A DNA stretch of 64,000 nucleotides from JAJDAT01 sp964570665. GTDB lineage: Bacteria > Nitrospinota > Nitrospinia > Nitrospinales > JAJDAT01. The stretch covers positions 62,001 to 126,000 of the forward strand of contig CAZMZH010000011.1 in NCBI GenBank assembly GCA_964570665.1, read 5' to 3'. Positions 35,411 through 44,713 of the stretch are shown piece after piece (within the stretch, counting starts at the first letter, position 1; every line of letters begins with the position of its first letter). A model generated the notes under the pieces. It was given only the letters and a program-made list of their open reading frames with translations. It was not told the DNA's origin and ran no database searches. Both the position numbers and the translations under genes were made by a program.

Positions 35411-35740
35411 CTATTCGTCTATAACTTCCTTTGAGGCTGTGCCTTGTTTTTTATTTAAGCTTTGAGCTCTATCTTTATGTTTTCTTAGTTGTTTTTCAAT
35501 ATTATTCACTGCATGGTCGATGGCGGCATACATATCGCTAGTTTCTTCCTTACAGTGCAAAGAATAGCCTTTCGTTTTTAAAGTGATTTCTACCCAATGT
35601 GCGTGTTTTTCGGATCCTAAAACAACATGGGTCGATGTATGGTCTTCTAAATTCAATAGTGTTTTCTCTAGCTTCTGGTCTAACCGTTCGCGTATCGCAG
35701 GTGTTATTTCTAAGTGTTTTCCTGTGACGGTTAATTTCAT
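35411..35740 (-). CDS. hpf: ribosome hibernation-promoting factor (short form)
   Basis: 109 residues of the HPF/YfiA family, with the start MKLTVTGKHLEITPAIRERLDQKL and the strand YSLHCKEETSDMYAAIDHAVNNIEKQLRKHK. It binds the small ribosomal subunit decoding region when growth slows. The C-terminal dimerisation domain of long HPF is absent, so it is the short form that usually works with RMF or alone. The ATG is preceded by GGAGGAAGGC, a strong ribosome site. Directly downstream of rpoN. Confidence 0.94.
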   Translation of the reverse strand: MKLTVTGKHLEITPAIRERLDQKLEKTLLNLEDHTSTHVVLGSEKHAHWVEITLKTKGYSLHCKEETSDMYAAIDHAVNNIEKQLRKHKDRAQSLNKKQGTASKEVIDE

Positions 35741-35812
35741 GCCTTCCTCCGTACGAGAGTGAATCGATATAGTTGAGATATAAGATTTTAACTTGAAAGA
35801 ATTCGAAAAAAG

Positions 35813-37282
35813 TTAAAATAACCTTTTTCTTTTTCCAGCCGCGGGAATATTTAGTTCTTTGCGATATTTGGTGACTGTTCGGCGGGCTATTTTTGCGTTT
35901 TTTCTACCTAGTATTTCTACAATCTGATCGTCTGTATAAGGTTTATTGGAATCTTCTTCATGGACCAATTCCTTTATCATGTTTTTAACGCGAATGGAAG
36001 AAAGATTATTCCCCATATAAGATTTAATGGCGTTATGGAAGAAAAATTTTAGTTCAAATAGTCCCTGGGGGGTATCAATATATTTGTTAGTCGTAATTCT
36101 GCTCACTGTGGATTCGTGCATACCTATATCGTCGGCCACTTCTTTAAGGACCATTGGTTTGAGGTATGAAAGTCCTCGATCCATAAAATCCTTTTGAAGT
36201 TTGACCAAACTTTTTCCGACTTTATAAATTGTTTGTTTTCTTTGATCAATACTTTTAATTAGCCAAACGGCGGATTTGTATTTATCTTCTAAAAACTCTT
36301 TGGTTTCGCTTTCTTTAGAATTTTTTAAAATATTATGATAATAGGGATTGATCCGAATATTGGGAACCTCGCCGTCCATCAGAGTTACATCGTACTCGCC
36401 GTCTTTTTTTATAACTTTTAAATCGGGAGAGACGTAATCGGACGTCTCGGAACTAAACATAAGTCCCGGTTTTGGCACAAGTAATTGAATTTGTTTGAAA
36501 GCTTGCAATACTTTATGTAAATTGCATTTCAATTCGCTTGCGATTTTTGGAAGCTGCCTTTCTTCTAGTCGGTCAATATACCCATCGATCAGTTTTTCTA
36601 CTAAAGGGTTTCTTTCGGGCAACGCACGAGCTTGGATTGCTAAACATTCTTGTAAATTACGGGCGCCAACACCTGTGGGATCGAAGTTTTGTATTATAGA
36701 TAAAACCCTTAAAACATCTTTTTCGGGGGCTTGGCAAATTTCTACCAACTCTTCAAGCTCAATTCTTAAATAGCCATCGTTTTGAATATTGCCGACTATA
36801 CAAGCGCCAATATATTTATCTTCATCAGTATCTAAAGCAAGCACTAACTGCGAAATTAAATGGTCTGCCAGAGTAATTTCTTTTTTACAAGTGGCTTCGA
36901 AGCTGGGGGATTCCATACTATGATCGATGAATTGATCGCTAGACAAACCTTGGTCAATATTATTCTGAATTAAGGCATCCCAATCGACATCTTCTGTCGA
37001 AGTTGTTTCTTTTGTGTCTAATGGATTTTCTGGTTCGTTCACCGAAAAGTTTTCTTCTGGAAGAGTTTCGGGCTTTGGTACTTCTTCCTCTTCTTCGGAG
37101 CTGGAGGAGGGGAGGTCCTCTTCAAAAATCTCCTCCAGAATTGGATTTTCCATTATTTCTTGGCGTACTAACTGAGCCAACTCTAATCTAGCTAATGGTA
37201 ATAATTTTATGGCTTGTTGAAGCATAGGAGTCATCACAAGCTTCTGACTCATCTTGAGATTTAATCTCATCTCCATTGCCAT
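35813..37282 (-). CDS. rpoN: RNA polymerase sigma-54 factor
   Basis: 489 residues, full length. Region I (KLVMTPMLQQAIKLLPLARLELAQLVRQEIMENP) interacts with activators. An acidic linker rich in Glu follows, then the core-binding domain, the helix-turn-helix (TVSRITTNKYIDTPQGLFELKFFF) and the C-terminal RpoN box (ARRTVTKYRKELNI), which reads the -24 element. It directs nitrogen, flagellar or envelope genes under activators like the NtrC-type protein at 10.2 kb. AAAGGAG precedes the ATG. It follows lptB by 18 bases. Confidence 0.96.
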   Translation of the reverse strand: MAMEMRLNLKMSQKLVMTPMLQQAIKLLPLARLELAQLVRQEIMENPILEEIFEEDLPSSSSEEEEEVPKPETLPEENFSVNEPENPLDTKETTSTEDVDWDALIQNNIDQGLSSDQFIDHSMESPSFEATCKKEITLADHLISQLVLALDTDEDKYIGACIVGNIQNDGYLRIELEELVEICQAPEKDVLRVLSIIQNFDPTGVGARNLQECLAIQARALPERNPLVEKLIDGYIDRLEERQLPKIASELKCNLHKVLQAFKQIQLLVPKPGLMFSSETSDYVSPDLKVIKKDGEYDVTLMDGEVPNIRINPYYHNILKNSKESETKEFLEDKYKSAVWLIKSIDQRKQTIYKVGKSLVKLQKDFMDRGLSYLKPMVLKEVADDIGMHESTVSRITTNKYIDTPQGLFELKFFFHNAIKSYMGNNLSSIRVKNMIKELVHEEDSNKPYTDDQIVEILGRKNAKIARRTVTKYRKELNIPAAGKRKRLF

Positions 37283-37300
37283 AAAAAAACTCCTTTAAAC

Positions 37301-38026
37301 CTAGAGGGAAAACCTATCTCCGAGATAAATTTCTTTTACTTTTTCGTCTTGCGCAACATCATTTGGCAAACCAGACGCGATGATTTTACCGCCATTAATG
37401 ATGTAAGCGCGGTCGGTTATGCTAAGGGTTTCCCTAACATTATGATCGGTGATTAAAACCCCAATGCCTTTATCTCTTAAATGAGAAATAATTGATTGAA
37501 TATCTGAAACCGCAATAGGATCGATTCCGGCAAACGGCTCGTCTAACAAAATAAACACAGGGGAAGTCGCTAATGCTCGACTAATTTCCACGCGTCTTCT
37601 TTCTCCACCAGAAAGAGAGTAGGCCATTGCGTTTTTAATATGTAAAATATTCAATTCCCGCAAAAGAGATCGGGCTTTCTTTTTCCTTTCAAAACTTGAA
37701 ATATTTAGTCCTTCTAAAACGGCAACAATATTTTCTTCGACCGTTAACTTTCTAAATACTGACGCCTCTTGCGGTAAATAACTGATACCTTTAAGAGCGC
37801 GTTGAAACATGGGGCGTTTGGTTACGTCTTCATCGTCTAACATAACTTTGCCTGAATCTGGTTTTACGAGCCCCACAACCATATAAAAGGTTGTGGTTTT
37901 TCCAGCGCCGTTAGGACCTAACAATCCCACAATCTCACCACGATTGACTTCAATATCAATCTTATTAACAACCGTTCGCTTTCTATAAGCTTTTACAAGG
38001 CCTTGAGCGCGTAAACTATTAAACAC
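37301..38026 (-). CDS. lptB: LPS export ABC transporter ATP-binding protein
   Basis: 241 residues. Walker A GPNGAGKTT, signature LSGGERRRVEI, Walker B FILLDEPFAGIDP and the switch His in LITDHNVRETL are all present. It powers extraction of lipopolysaccharide from the inner membrane with LptF/LptG, which are not in the window. The start is GTG. The gene follows lptA by ten bases and leads into rpoN, the usual arrangement. Confidence 0.96.
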   Translation of the reverse strand: MFNSLRAQGLVKAYRKRTVVNKIDIEVNRGEIVGLLGPNGAGKTTTFYMVVGLVKPDSGKVMLDDEDVTKRPMFQRALKGISYLPQEASVFRKLTVEENIVAVLEGLNISSFERKKKARSLLRELNILHIKNAMAYSLSGGERRRVEISRALATSPVFILLDEPFAGIDPIAVSDIQSIISHLRDKGIGVLITDHNVRETLSITDRAYIINGGKIIASGLPNDVAQDEKVKEIYLGDRFSL

Positions 38027-38036
38027 GGTTACTAAT

Positions 38037-38579
38037 CTATCGAGTCCCAGTTAAATTAGATTTAGTTGACTTTGAGCCCTTTTTATTATTCTTTGGGTAA
38101 AATTTCATTCGAACTCTTTCATTTACTACAAAACGGTCTTTATCTAGTAAAAAAATCATTTCTTTGCCTTCAATGATATTATTTTCCTCCCAAGCAGTCG
38201 CTTTTGGCGAACCTGTGAGAATAATTTTTTGGGCAGTATCTAAATAGACCGCTCTATCGCCTTTGGCCTTTTTTGAGCCTCTTGTTATTACGACATTTCC
38301 AATAGCGACAATTTCGTCAGTTTGATTACCCTTTTCATCGTTATAAAGTTCTAAAATATCTGAATCAATTGTCAGATCTCCCCATTGACCCTTAACTTTT
38401 CCAGAAAAAATAATTTTTTTACCGCCTTCTTCCGAACGCATTCTGTCAGAATTAATTTCAATTGGGCCTTTTTCGTCCGGATTGAGGCGACTCGTTGTGG
38501 TATTTTGCGATTGACTAGGGCTTGGAAATAAAACGGAAAAACAAACAAATATAACCAAAATATTGAATATTTTATGCAC
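38037..38579 (-). CDS. lptA: periplasmic LPS transport protein LptA
   Basis: 180 residues. A signal peptide (about 1-25, ending PSPSQSQ) leads to an OstA-like beta-jellyroll (about 40-160), for example GPIEINSDRMRSEEGGKKIIFSGKVKGQWGDLTI. LptA oligomers bridge the periplasm and carry LPS between LptC and the outer membrane. The tail is basic (KNNKKGSKSTKSN). The start is GTG; no ATG is available nearby. It lies between lptC and lptB in one operon. Confidence 0.9.
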   Translation of the reverse strand: MHKIFNILVIFVCFSVLFPSPSQSQNTTTSRLNPDEKGPIEINSDRMRSEEGGKKIIFSGKVKGQWGDLTIDSDILELYNDEKGNQTDEIVAIGNVVITRGSKKAKGDRAVYLDTAQKIILTGSPKATAWEENNIIEGKEMIFLLDKDRFVVNERVRMKFYPKNNKKGSKSTKSNLTGTR

Positions 38580-38604
38580 AATCTATTATCGTTTATTAGG
38601 AGGC

Positions 38605-39027
38605 TTAAGGATTTTGGGTAGTTTGTCCATTCCGAAATTTTTCAGCTAATTGGGCGGATTCTGCTGTAAAATGTACATTTCCCATTAATTCAAAATCTTG
38701 AGTTTCTGTATTTAAATGACCCGAATCGGCTGAAACCCAAAATTTTTGGCGATTTTCTGTTGAAAACTCCACTTTTACTCCCGTCATTTTTGTCGATTTT
38801 TGAGAGTGGTTGATTTGAGCCAATTTAGCCTTAAGCTCCCATTCCTTTCTCCCGGAATTTTCATGAATTATTTTAAAGTTTTCTATTTCTATATCTGCCC
38901 CAGAAGGGGTTAAAGTAACTTTCACTGGCATTAAGGCAGGGGAAAAGTTGGTATAGAAGTAATACCCACATAAACAAATTAAGGAAACGCCTAATAAGAG
39001 TAAAAATCTCCTAATATGGTCAATCAA
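38605..39027 (-). CDS. lptC: LPS export protein LptC
   Basis: 140 residues with one N-terminal membrane helix (RRFLLLLGVSLICLCGYYFYT) and a periplasmic beta domain (VKVTLTPSGADIEIENFKIIHENSGRKEWELKAKLAQIN) of the LptC family. It takes LPS from LptBFG and hands it to LptA. The start chosen is TTG at 39027, with AAGGGG upstream and no overlap with tsaE. An ATG at 39111 is in frame but would overlap tsaE by 44 bases and add 28 residues. The choice is uncertain. Confidence 0.85.
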   Translation of the reverse strand: MIDHIRRFLLLLGVSLICLCGYYFYTNFSPALMPVKVTLTPSGADIEIENFKIIHENSGRKEWELKAKLAQINHSQKSTKMTGVKVEFSTENRQKFWVSADSGHLNTETQDFELMGNVHFTAESAQLAEKFRNGQTTQNP

Positions 39028-39067
39028 CGGAAAAAACCCCTTTATGCAAATGCCATACCTATTTCGA

Positions 39068-39571
39068 TCATGCCATATGGCGCCTTTTTTGTAAAGAAAA
39101 AAGGAAGTCATCTATGTGTTTCATATTTAAAGCTTTAATCTTCAAAAGTCGTTGATTTTCCATTTGTATTTCAATCGAAATTTCAAGGTGACTATCTAAG
39201 GGATAATAAAGAGATTTTTTAGATGAAGGAGGTTGGAAGAGCTTTTCTGCCCATTCAATTATGACAATCCCTTGTCCATAAATAATTTCTTCCAATCCAA
39301 GGTTATCCATTTCAGCAAAGCTTTCTATCCTATATAAGTCGATATGGTAGATAGGAGTTTTTGCTAAATATTGGTTGATGATGGTAAAGGTGGGACTATT
39401 AACGTAATAATTTGAGTCGATATCCAATCCTAAAGCCAAACCTTGTACAAATGACGTTTTTCCAGCGCCAAGTCCCCCAAATAGTAGGATGACATCGCCT
39501 GGGTTAAGACACTGTCCAACTTGTTGACCAAAAGCTTTTGTTTCTTCTGTTGATTGAGTGGTTAGTTCCAT
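39068..39571 (-). CDS. tsaE: tRNA threonylcarbamoyladenosine biosynthesis protein TsaE
   Basis: 167 residues, a P-loop ATPase that works with TsaB and TsaD to form t6A37 on ANN-decoding tRNAs. The Walker A is GGLGAGKTSFVQGLALGLD, the switch segment is VNSPTFTIINQY, and HIDLYRIES and IIEWAEKL are conserved. It starts four bases after the nnrD stop, consistent with the common nnrD-tsaE pair. TsaB and TsaD are not in the window. Confidence 0.94.
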   Translation of the reverse strand: MELTTQSTEETKAFGQQVGQCLNPGDVILLFGGLGAGKTSFVQGLALGLDIDSNYYVNSPTFTIINQYLAKTPIYHIDLYRIESFAEMDNLGLEEIIYGQGIVIIEWAEKLFQPPSSKKSLYYPLDSHLEISIEIQMENQRLLKIKALNMKHIDDFLFSLQKRRHMA

Positions 39572-39574
39572 TTG

Positions 39575-41125
39575 CTAAGGAAAAAGAGATTTGATGGTTT
39601 GGGGGAGTTCTCTTAAAAGATCGCCAGCAATTAAATTGGTTTTACTTTGTTTTTCTGCAAATTGATCGCCAGCCAAACCGTGTAAATAGCAGCCAGAGAG
39701 AGCAGACCATTTTGAAGACATACCCTGCGCTAAAAACCCAGCAATCATTCCAGTTAAGACGTCCCCCGAACCGGCAGTAGCCATTCCCGAGTTTCCTGTG
39801 GGGTTTATGAATGTTTCTCCATCAGGTAAAGCAATTACACTATGAGCTCCCTTTAATATCAAATAAATAGAATGTTTTTGGGCAAATTCGGAAGCTACAT
39901 CAATTCGATTATTCAAGATCTCTTGAGTTTTAAGTCCACAAATCCTGGCCATTTCTTTTGGATGTGGAGTCAAAATAGTTTCAGGTTTCAAAGACGATAA
40001 CAAATTTGAAGAAAGCGCCAAGCAATTTAAACCATCAGCGTCCAGAACCAGAGGTATATTTAGCTCGGGAATAATATTTTCTAATAGTTCTATTGTTTCT
40101 TTTTCGGTAGAAATACCAGGTCCTATTGCGACCGAAGATTTATCTTTACATAGATCTAAAATTTGTTGTTTTGCGGAAGGAGCTAAAAAGCCTTCTTTTA
40201 TCTCTGATAAACCCACAGTCATAGCTTCTAATGGAATCGATTCTAAAGATTGTTGGCAACTTTTAGGCATAGCCAAAGTGGCCAACCCTGCTCCCGATCT
40301 CAATGCAGCTAGAGCGGCCAAACCACCTGCGCCAGTTTTCCCCGAAGAACTTGCAAGTAAAAGAACATGACCAAAAGTTCCTTTGTGGGAATTTGCGTGG
40401 CGATCTTGAAATTGAGTTTGAATATCTTCAACTTCTAAAAGATTGACTCCTATTTGAACGGAGTTTACGGCTTTTTCTGGTATTCCTATATCAATTAATT
40501 CCAGATCGCCCATCGCTTCCAAAGAAGGAAAAAGCCAATGGCTTTTTTTATACAAGGCGAGCGCAAGGGTCAAATTAGCGTTTATTTTTGGCCCAATAAA
40601 CTGGCCTGAATCTGAATCGATTCCAGATGGAATGTCAATGGCGACAACCTTTTTTTCAGACTGGTTGACCATTTCAATGATCTCTTCATAAATACCAGAA
40701 GCGGCTTTATTAAACCCTGTGCCAAAAATAGCGTCTATTATTAAATGGCTATGATTTAAAATATGCCGACAGCTTTTTATATTGGATTTGTCAATTTCTT
40801 TAACTGGAATACCAATTTTACAAGCCGATTCCGCGTTTATACTAGCGTCGTTTTTTAAAGAATTTAGTTTTCCAATTAATAAAACCTGAACATGGGCGCC
40901 TTTATTAAAAAAGTGTCGCGCAATGACAAAACCGTCGCCTCCGTTATTTCCTTTTCCAGCGACGATTGTTATTTTTTTTTGAAGACAATCTGGAAAATAT
41001 TTTAAGACGGTATCTACACATCGAATTCCTGCATTCTCCATTAGGACAATACCTGGGATACCGCATTCATTTATTGAAAAAGCGTCGACGGCCTGCATTT
41101 CTTTTGCTTTTGAAATTTTTTTCAC
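39575..41125 (-). CDS. nnrD: bifunctional NAD(P)H-hydrate epimerase/dehydratase
   Basis: 516 residues that repair hydrated NAD(P)H. The N-terminal epimerase domain (about 1-220, YjeF_N) has VAGKGNNGGDGFVIARHF and DIPSGIDSDSG. The C-terminal ADP-dependent dehydratase domain (about 230-510, carbohydrate-kinase fold) has GKTGAGGLAALAALRSGAG, LTPHPKEMARICG and NSGMATAGSGDVLTG with the catalytic Asp. The start is GTG, with no other start near. It leads the nnrD-tsaE-lptC-A-B-rpoN-hpf-ptsN-ptsI run of genes. Confidence 0.95.
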   Translation of the reverse strand: MKKISKAKEMQAVDAFSINECGIPGIVLMENAGIRCVDTVLKYFPDCLQKKITIVAGKGNNGGDGFVIARHFFNKGAHVQVLLIGKLNSLKNDASINAESACKIGIPVKEIDKSNIKSCRHILNHSHLIIDAIFGTGFNKAASGIYEEIIEMVNQSEKKVVAIDIPSGIDSDSGQFIGPKINANLTLALALYKKSHWLFPSLEAMGDLELIDIGIPEKAVNSVQIGVNLLEVEDIQTQFQDRHANSHKGTFGHVLLLASSSGKTGAGGLAALAALRSGAGLATLAMPKSCQQSLESIPLEAMTVGLSEIKEGFLAPSAKQQILDLCKDKSSVAIGPGISTEKETIELLENIIPELNIPLVLDADGLNCLALSSNLLSSLKPETILTPHPKEMARICGLKTQEILNNRIDVASEFAQKHSIYLILKGAHSVIALPDGETFINPTGNSGMATAGSGDVLTGMIAGFLAQGMSSKWSALSGCYLHGLAGDQFAEKQSKTNLIAGDLLRELPQTIKSLFP

Positions 41126-41166
41126 AGAATAATTAAGCGGTTAATTTGGTTAGTTGGAATGAGAGA

Positions 41167-41793
41167 TTAAACGTATAAAGTGTAAGGGTAATCTTTCGAT
41201 TCGGTAAGTTCCATTTCTTCGCGAGTAGGCAATAAGCCATTTATCGCTCCAAATTGGTAAGGACAACAATAACCTTTTCTTTTTTTTTCTTCCGGTGAGA
41301 TATTGTTGAATTTTTCGGCAGGGAGTAAAAAGACGGTATTAAAAAAATATTCTTTAACGAACCGGTTAAAAGAAATTGGATTGCCGTCTAAATCGGGAAG
41401 AGTTTTTCTCCTCTCCTTTACTGGATCCCTATTATAATTATATGTAAATCGAAATAAGGTATCGTATAAAGTACAAAAGTGATAAGTGTTCATTCGATAC
41501 CAAGGAGCCTCGCAATCCAAACCATCGTAAAGGTTTTGAATTAGTTGTTGTACCGTATTTAAATTGCTAAACTTATGGGCTTTTGGGTAGAACCGTTTAA
41601 GGTCCTCGTTGTGGTAAGTTATCGGTTGTTTCGCAACCATATTTAAGAGGTTATCATCTTCTTCCAGCGCAAGTTGAACATATTGGACAGGATTAAAAAA
41701 TGGAGCCCCTGGATCTGGAGTTTCTTCTAATTGAGGGACACATGATAGTAAAGAGTAATCGGCATATTTTATGTTTTTTTTAAATATCAACAT
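41167..41793 (-). CDS. 208-residue protein of unknown function (paralogue 1)
   Basis: Not recognised. It is soluble, with no signal peptide or membrane helix. It is a clear paralogue of the gene at 42532-43158, with the same length and shared patterns: MLIF..NI at the start, W.RMNTYHFC.LYDTL near residue 100, FN.FVKEYFFNTVFLL..., and a closing INGLLPTREEMEL. The conserved H-F-C and Y-D residues suggest an enzyme or a metal site, but that is inference. It lies 41 bases upstream of nnrD on the same strand and may share its transcript. Confidence 0.75.
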   Translation of the reverse strand: MLIFKKNIKYADYSLLSCVPQLEETPDPGAPFFNPVQYVQLALEEDDNLLNMVAKQPITYHNEDLKRFYPKAHKFSNLNTVQQLIQNLYDGLDCEAPWYRMNTYHFCTLYDTLFRFTYNYNRDPVKERRKTLPDLDGNPISFNRFVKEYFFNTVFLLPAEKFNNISPEEKKRKGYCCPYQFGAINGLLPTREEMELTESKDYPYTLYV

Positions 41794-41936
41794 GTCTAAT
41801 TAGATGACGCTATTTTTGCATAGGGGTGTATTAAATAAATCATATTTTAATCGATTTATTCTCATTTGCTCTATGAATTAATAGATAATGTTTTCTGCGA
41901 CTATTTTAAATCTTTTTTTAATCAGTAGGGGAAAAA

Positions 41937-42515
41937 ATGAGTTCTGTTTATGAGTTCGATATTAGAACCGTAAAGGGGGATATCGTTCCATTTTCCGATT
42001 TTCGTGGGAAAGTTTTATTAGTGGTTAATGTTGCCTCAAAATGTGGACTAACTCCTCAATATAAAGGGTTGCAAGAACTTCATAATCGATACAACAAACA
42101 TGGATTAGAGATTTTAGGATTTCCTTGCAACGATTTTGCAAACCAGGAACCTGGCTCGGAAGATGAAATACTCAATTTTTGTGAGGAAAGGTTTAACGTT
42201 AAGTTTCCTATTTTTCAGAAGATCGCTATTTTAAGTGAACCCATTCATCCAGTGTATAAATTATTAATGGAAGCTAATTTACCGATTATTTATCCGAATA
42301 ATTTCAAATCTAAAGTTTTTAATGTGGTTGTTAAGTCGACTTATCTCATTAAAGGAATGCGGCAACCTAATGAAAATGGGGTGCACTGGAATTTTCACAA
42401 GTTTTTAGTGGATAGAAGGGGATGTCCCGTGGCTAGCTTTGCTAGCAAAATGGAACCGGAAGATAGCAAGTTAATCAGCCAAATTGAAAGCGAATTGAAT
42501 CGCAAATTTGATTGA
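41937..42515 (+). CDS. glutathione/thioredoxin peroxidase
   Basis: 192 residues of the glutathione peroxidase family, Cys-type. The peroxidatic Cys36 is in VASKCGLTPQY, and the family blocks GFPCNDFANQEP (second Cys, often resolving, plus the catalytic Gln) and HWNFHKFLVDRRG (catalytic Trp-Asn) are present. It reduces hydroperoxides, in bacteria usually with thioredoxin. No signal peptide is seen, so cytosolic. AGGGG precedes the ATG. It is flanked on both sides by the two 208-residue paralogues, on the opposite strand. Confidence 0.9.
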   Translation: MSSVYEFDIRTVKGDIVPFSDFRGKVLLVVNVASKCGLTPQYKGLQELHNRYNKHGLEILGFPCNDFANQEPGSEDEILNFCEERFNVKFPIFQKIAILSEPIHPVYKLLMEANLPIIYPNNFKSKVFNVVVKSTYLIKGMRQPNENGVHWNFHKFLVDRRGCPVASFASKMEPEDSKLISQIESELNRKFD

Positions 42516-42531
42516 AAAACTAAAAATTTGA

Positions 42532-43158
42532 TTAAGAAGATTTAGAATAAGGTTTTGCGGGAAGTTGGGTAAGGACCGTTTCTTCTTCCGAAGGAGTTAA
42601 TGCGTTGATAACGCTAAATAAGGACGGGGACCATTTTTCTAACCATTCTTTTTTGGAGCTTTCCATAAGGAAAAATCGGTCGGGATCGATCAAAAAGGCC
42701 GTATGGAAAAAATAGGTATTTAAAAACCAGTTGAAGTCGATAGATTCCCCTCTCAATTCAGGGATAATTTCTTTACGTTGGTTTTCGTCGCTATAACAAT
42801 AGTCTTCTATATGCCCGGAAAGAGTATCGTAAAGATAACAAAAATGATAAGAATTCATTTTTTGCCAATCGTTACGATTCACTAATCCCTCTAAGAGTCT
42901 TTTGGATATAGAGTTTAGAACTTTTGCATTGCCAAAGCGCGCTGCATGTGGAAATAGGATTTCTATTTGTTTTTGGGATTTTTCTAAGGGTTGTTGTATT
43001 AGATCGTGAAAAATTTGCCTATCGGAAGTTAGCGTCGATAAAAATAAGTTATAAGGATCTAATTCGGAACCTGCCGTGCCTGGCCATGATTGGGAATATT
43101 TAACCGGTAAAATAGGATTGTCATCCGGTTCATAAATGTTGGTATTAAAAATCAGCAT
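42532..43158 (-). CDS. 208-residue protein of unknown function (paralogue 2)
   Basis: Partner of the protein at 41167-41793. It keeps WQKMNSYHFCYLYDTL, FNWFLNTYFFHTAFLI and INALTPSEEETVL at the same spacing, although the N-terminal third has diverged. It is soluble and has no recognised domain. The stop is 17 bases from the convergent stop of the glutathione peroxidase. The duplication across the peroxidase gene is better explained by a shared role than by chance, but no function can be named. Confidence 0.75.
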   Translation of the reverse strand: MLIFNTNIYEPDDNPILPVKYSQSWPGTAGSELDPYNLFLSTLTSDRQIFHDLIQQPLEKSQKQIEILFPHAARFGNAKVLNSISKRLLEGLVNRNDWQKMNSYHFCYLYDTLSGHIEDYCYSDENQRKEIIPELRGESIDFNWFLNTYFFHTAFLIDPDRFFLMESSKKEWLEKWSPSLFSVINALTPSEEETVLTQLPAKPYSKSS

Positions 43159-43249
43159 GAGAAAACAAGTAAATTATTAAATTCGCAGTAAATATTACAT
43201 TAAATCGTTAAAAACAGATTGCTAAAATTTTATTAACTAGTCTAGCTTT

Positions 43250-44599
43250 ATGATTCATATTTCCGACCTCCAATCAAAATTAGAGATTATATTAAACCCA
43301 ACAGAAGTAAATGAGTTTTTAAATCTAGTTAAAAAATATCAAGAAGGGCCGACTTTAATTTCTAATTGGGAATCGGTAAAAAGTCCAGATCCTCTTAATC
43401 TTTCAAGATATGAAGAATTACCTTCGCCTGATCAAGGCAAGCAAGAAAATGCGCTTCAAAAACTTATCGTTTTAAAATTGAATGGCGGGCTGGGTACTTC
43501 GATGGGGTGTTCTGGACCCAAGTCGGCTATTCCCGTTAGAGATGGTAAATCATTTTTGGATTTGATTATTGAACAAATCAATTCATTGAACGGAGAATAT
43601 AATACCTCAATCCCATTGGTTTTAATGAATAGTTTTCGTACATATGAGGATACCGAAAAGATATTAGAAAAATATCAGGACGATTTAAAAGTTACCAGTT
43701 TTTTGCAAAATAAATTTCCACGTTTAGAAATTAATTCGCTAGCGCCATTGTCGGAAAAAGAATATGGCATTGACGCTTGGTACCCTCCAGGTCATGGCGA
43801 TTTATACAATTGTATTAAAAACCAGGGGTTGTTGGATAAATGGTTGGAACAGGGTAAAGAGGTACTATTCATTTCAAATTCAGATAATTTAGGAGCCACG
43901 GTTGACCCGCGTATCGCTTCATTTTTAATAAATGACGGTCCTTCGTTTATTTTAGAAGTTTCGGAAAAGACATTGTCAGACATTAAAGGTGGAACTCTAT
44001 ATCAAGTAGGATCCAAGCTAGGGCTTTTGGAAGCGGCTCAAGTTCCGCCAGAGGGTATGGAGGAGTTTTGCGGGGTGGATAAATTTAAAACATTTAATAC
44101 CAACAGCATTTGGATTAATCTTAAGAAGCTAAAAGAAAGATTAAATGAGGGCTCATTAAATTTTCCAGTTATAGCTAACCCAAAAACGGTTCAAGGAATT
44201 CAAGCTTTACAATTAGAGACGGCTATGGGGTTTGCCGTTGAATTATTTGACGATGCGATGGGACTTGTGGTTCCGCGAAGTCGGTTTTTGCCGGTTAAAA
44301 AAACAAGCGATTTGTTTGTTGTTCAGTCTAATTTATTTAATTTAAAAAAGGGTAGGTTGTTAAAAAATTCTGCTCGAAAAATCGAATCTTTACCTTTGAT
44401 TTCCTTTGGAAAAGAACTTAATGATTACGAAACATATAGAAACTCATTTGAAGAAATCCCCGACTTACTCGAATTAAAATCTTTAAAGCTGGAAGGAAGG
44501 TTTCGATTTGAAAAAGGAGTCGTCCTAAAAGGGGACATTAACCTAGATAGTAAAAAGAAAATTTATAATATTTCTAAAGAATCCATATTGGAAGGGTGA
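43250..44599 (+). CDS. UTP-glucose-1-phosphate uridylyltransferase, eukaryote-type
   Basis: 449 residues of the UDPGP family (UGP2-like), not the bacterial GalU type, which is about 290 residues. The nucleotide-binding loop is LKLNGGLGTSMGCSGPKSAIPVRDGKSFLDLI. The sugar-binding VLFISNSDNLGATVD and the FNTNSIWINL block follow, then a C-terminal beta-helix domain (GRFRFEKGVVLKGDI). It makes UDP-glucose from UTP and glucose-1-phosphate for polysaccharides or trehalose. The catalytic segments look intact. Confidence 0.9.
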   Translation: MIHISDLQSKLEIILNPTEVNEFLNLVKKYQEGPTLISNWESVKSPDPLNLSRYEELPSPDQGKQENALQKLIVLKLNGGLGTSMGCSGPKSAIPVRDGKSFLDLIIEQINSLNGEYNTSIPLVLMNSFRTYEDTEKILEKYQDDLKVTSFLQNKFPRLEINSLAPLSEKEYGIDAWYPPGHGDLYNCIKNQGLLDKWLEQGKEVLFISNSDNLGATVDPRIASFLINDGPSFILEVSEKTLSDIKGGTLYQVGSKLGLLEAAQVPPEGMEEFCGVDKFKTFNTNSIWINLKKLKERLNEGSLNFPVIANPKTVQGIQALQLETAMGFAVELFDDAMGLVVPRSRFLPVKKTSDLFVVQSNLFNLKKGRLLKNSARKIESLPLISFGKELNDYETYRNSFEEIPDLLELKSLKLEGRFRFEKGVVLKGDINLDSKKKIYNISKESILEG

Positions 44600-44713
44600 A
44601 AAACAAAAATATAGATCCAATTATGGGAAATTAGGATTTCAGAGACTCTCTTGTATTGGTTAAAATTAATTCTTATAATGAATATATCTAATTAACAATT
44701 TTTCAAGTGTTTT

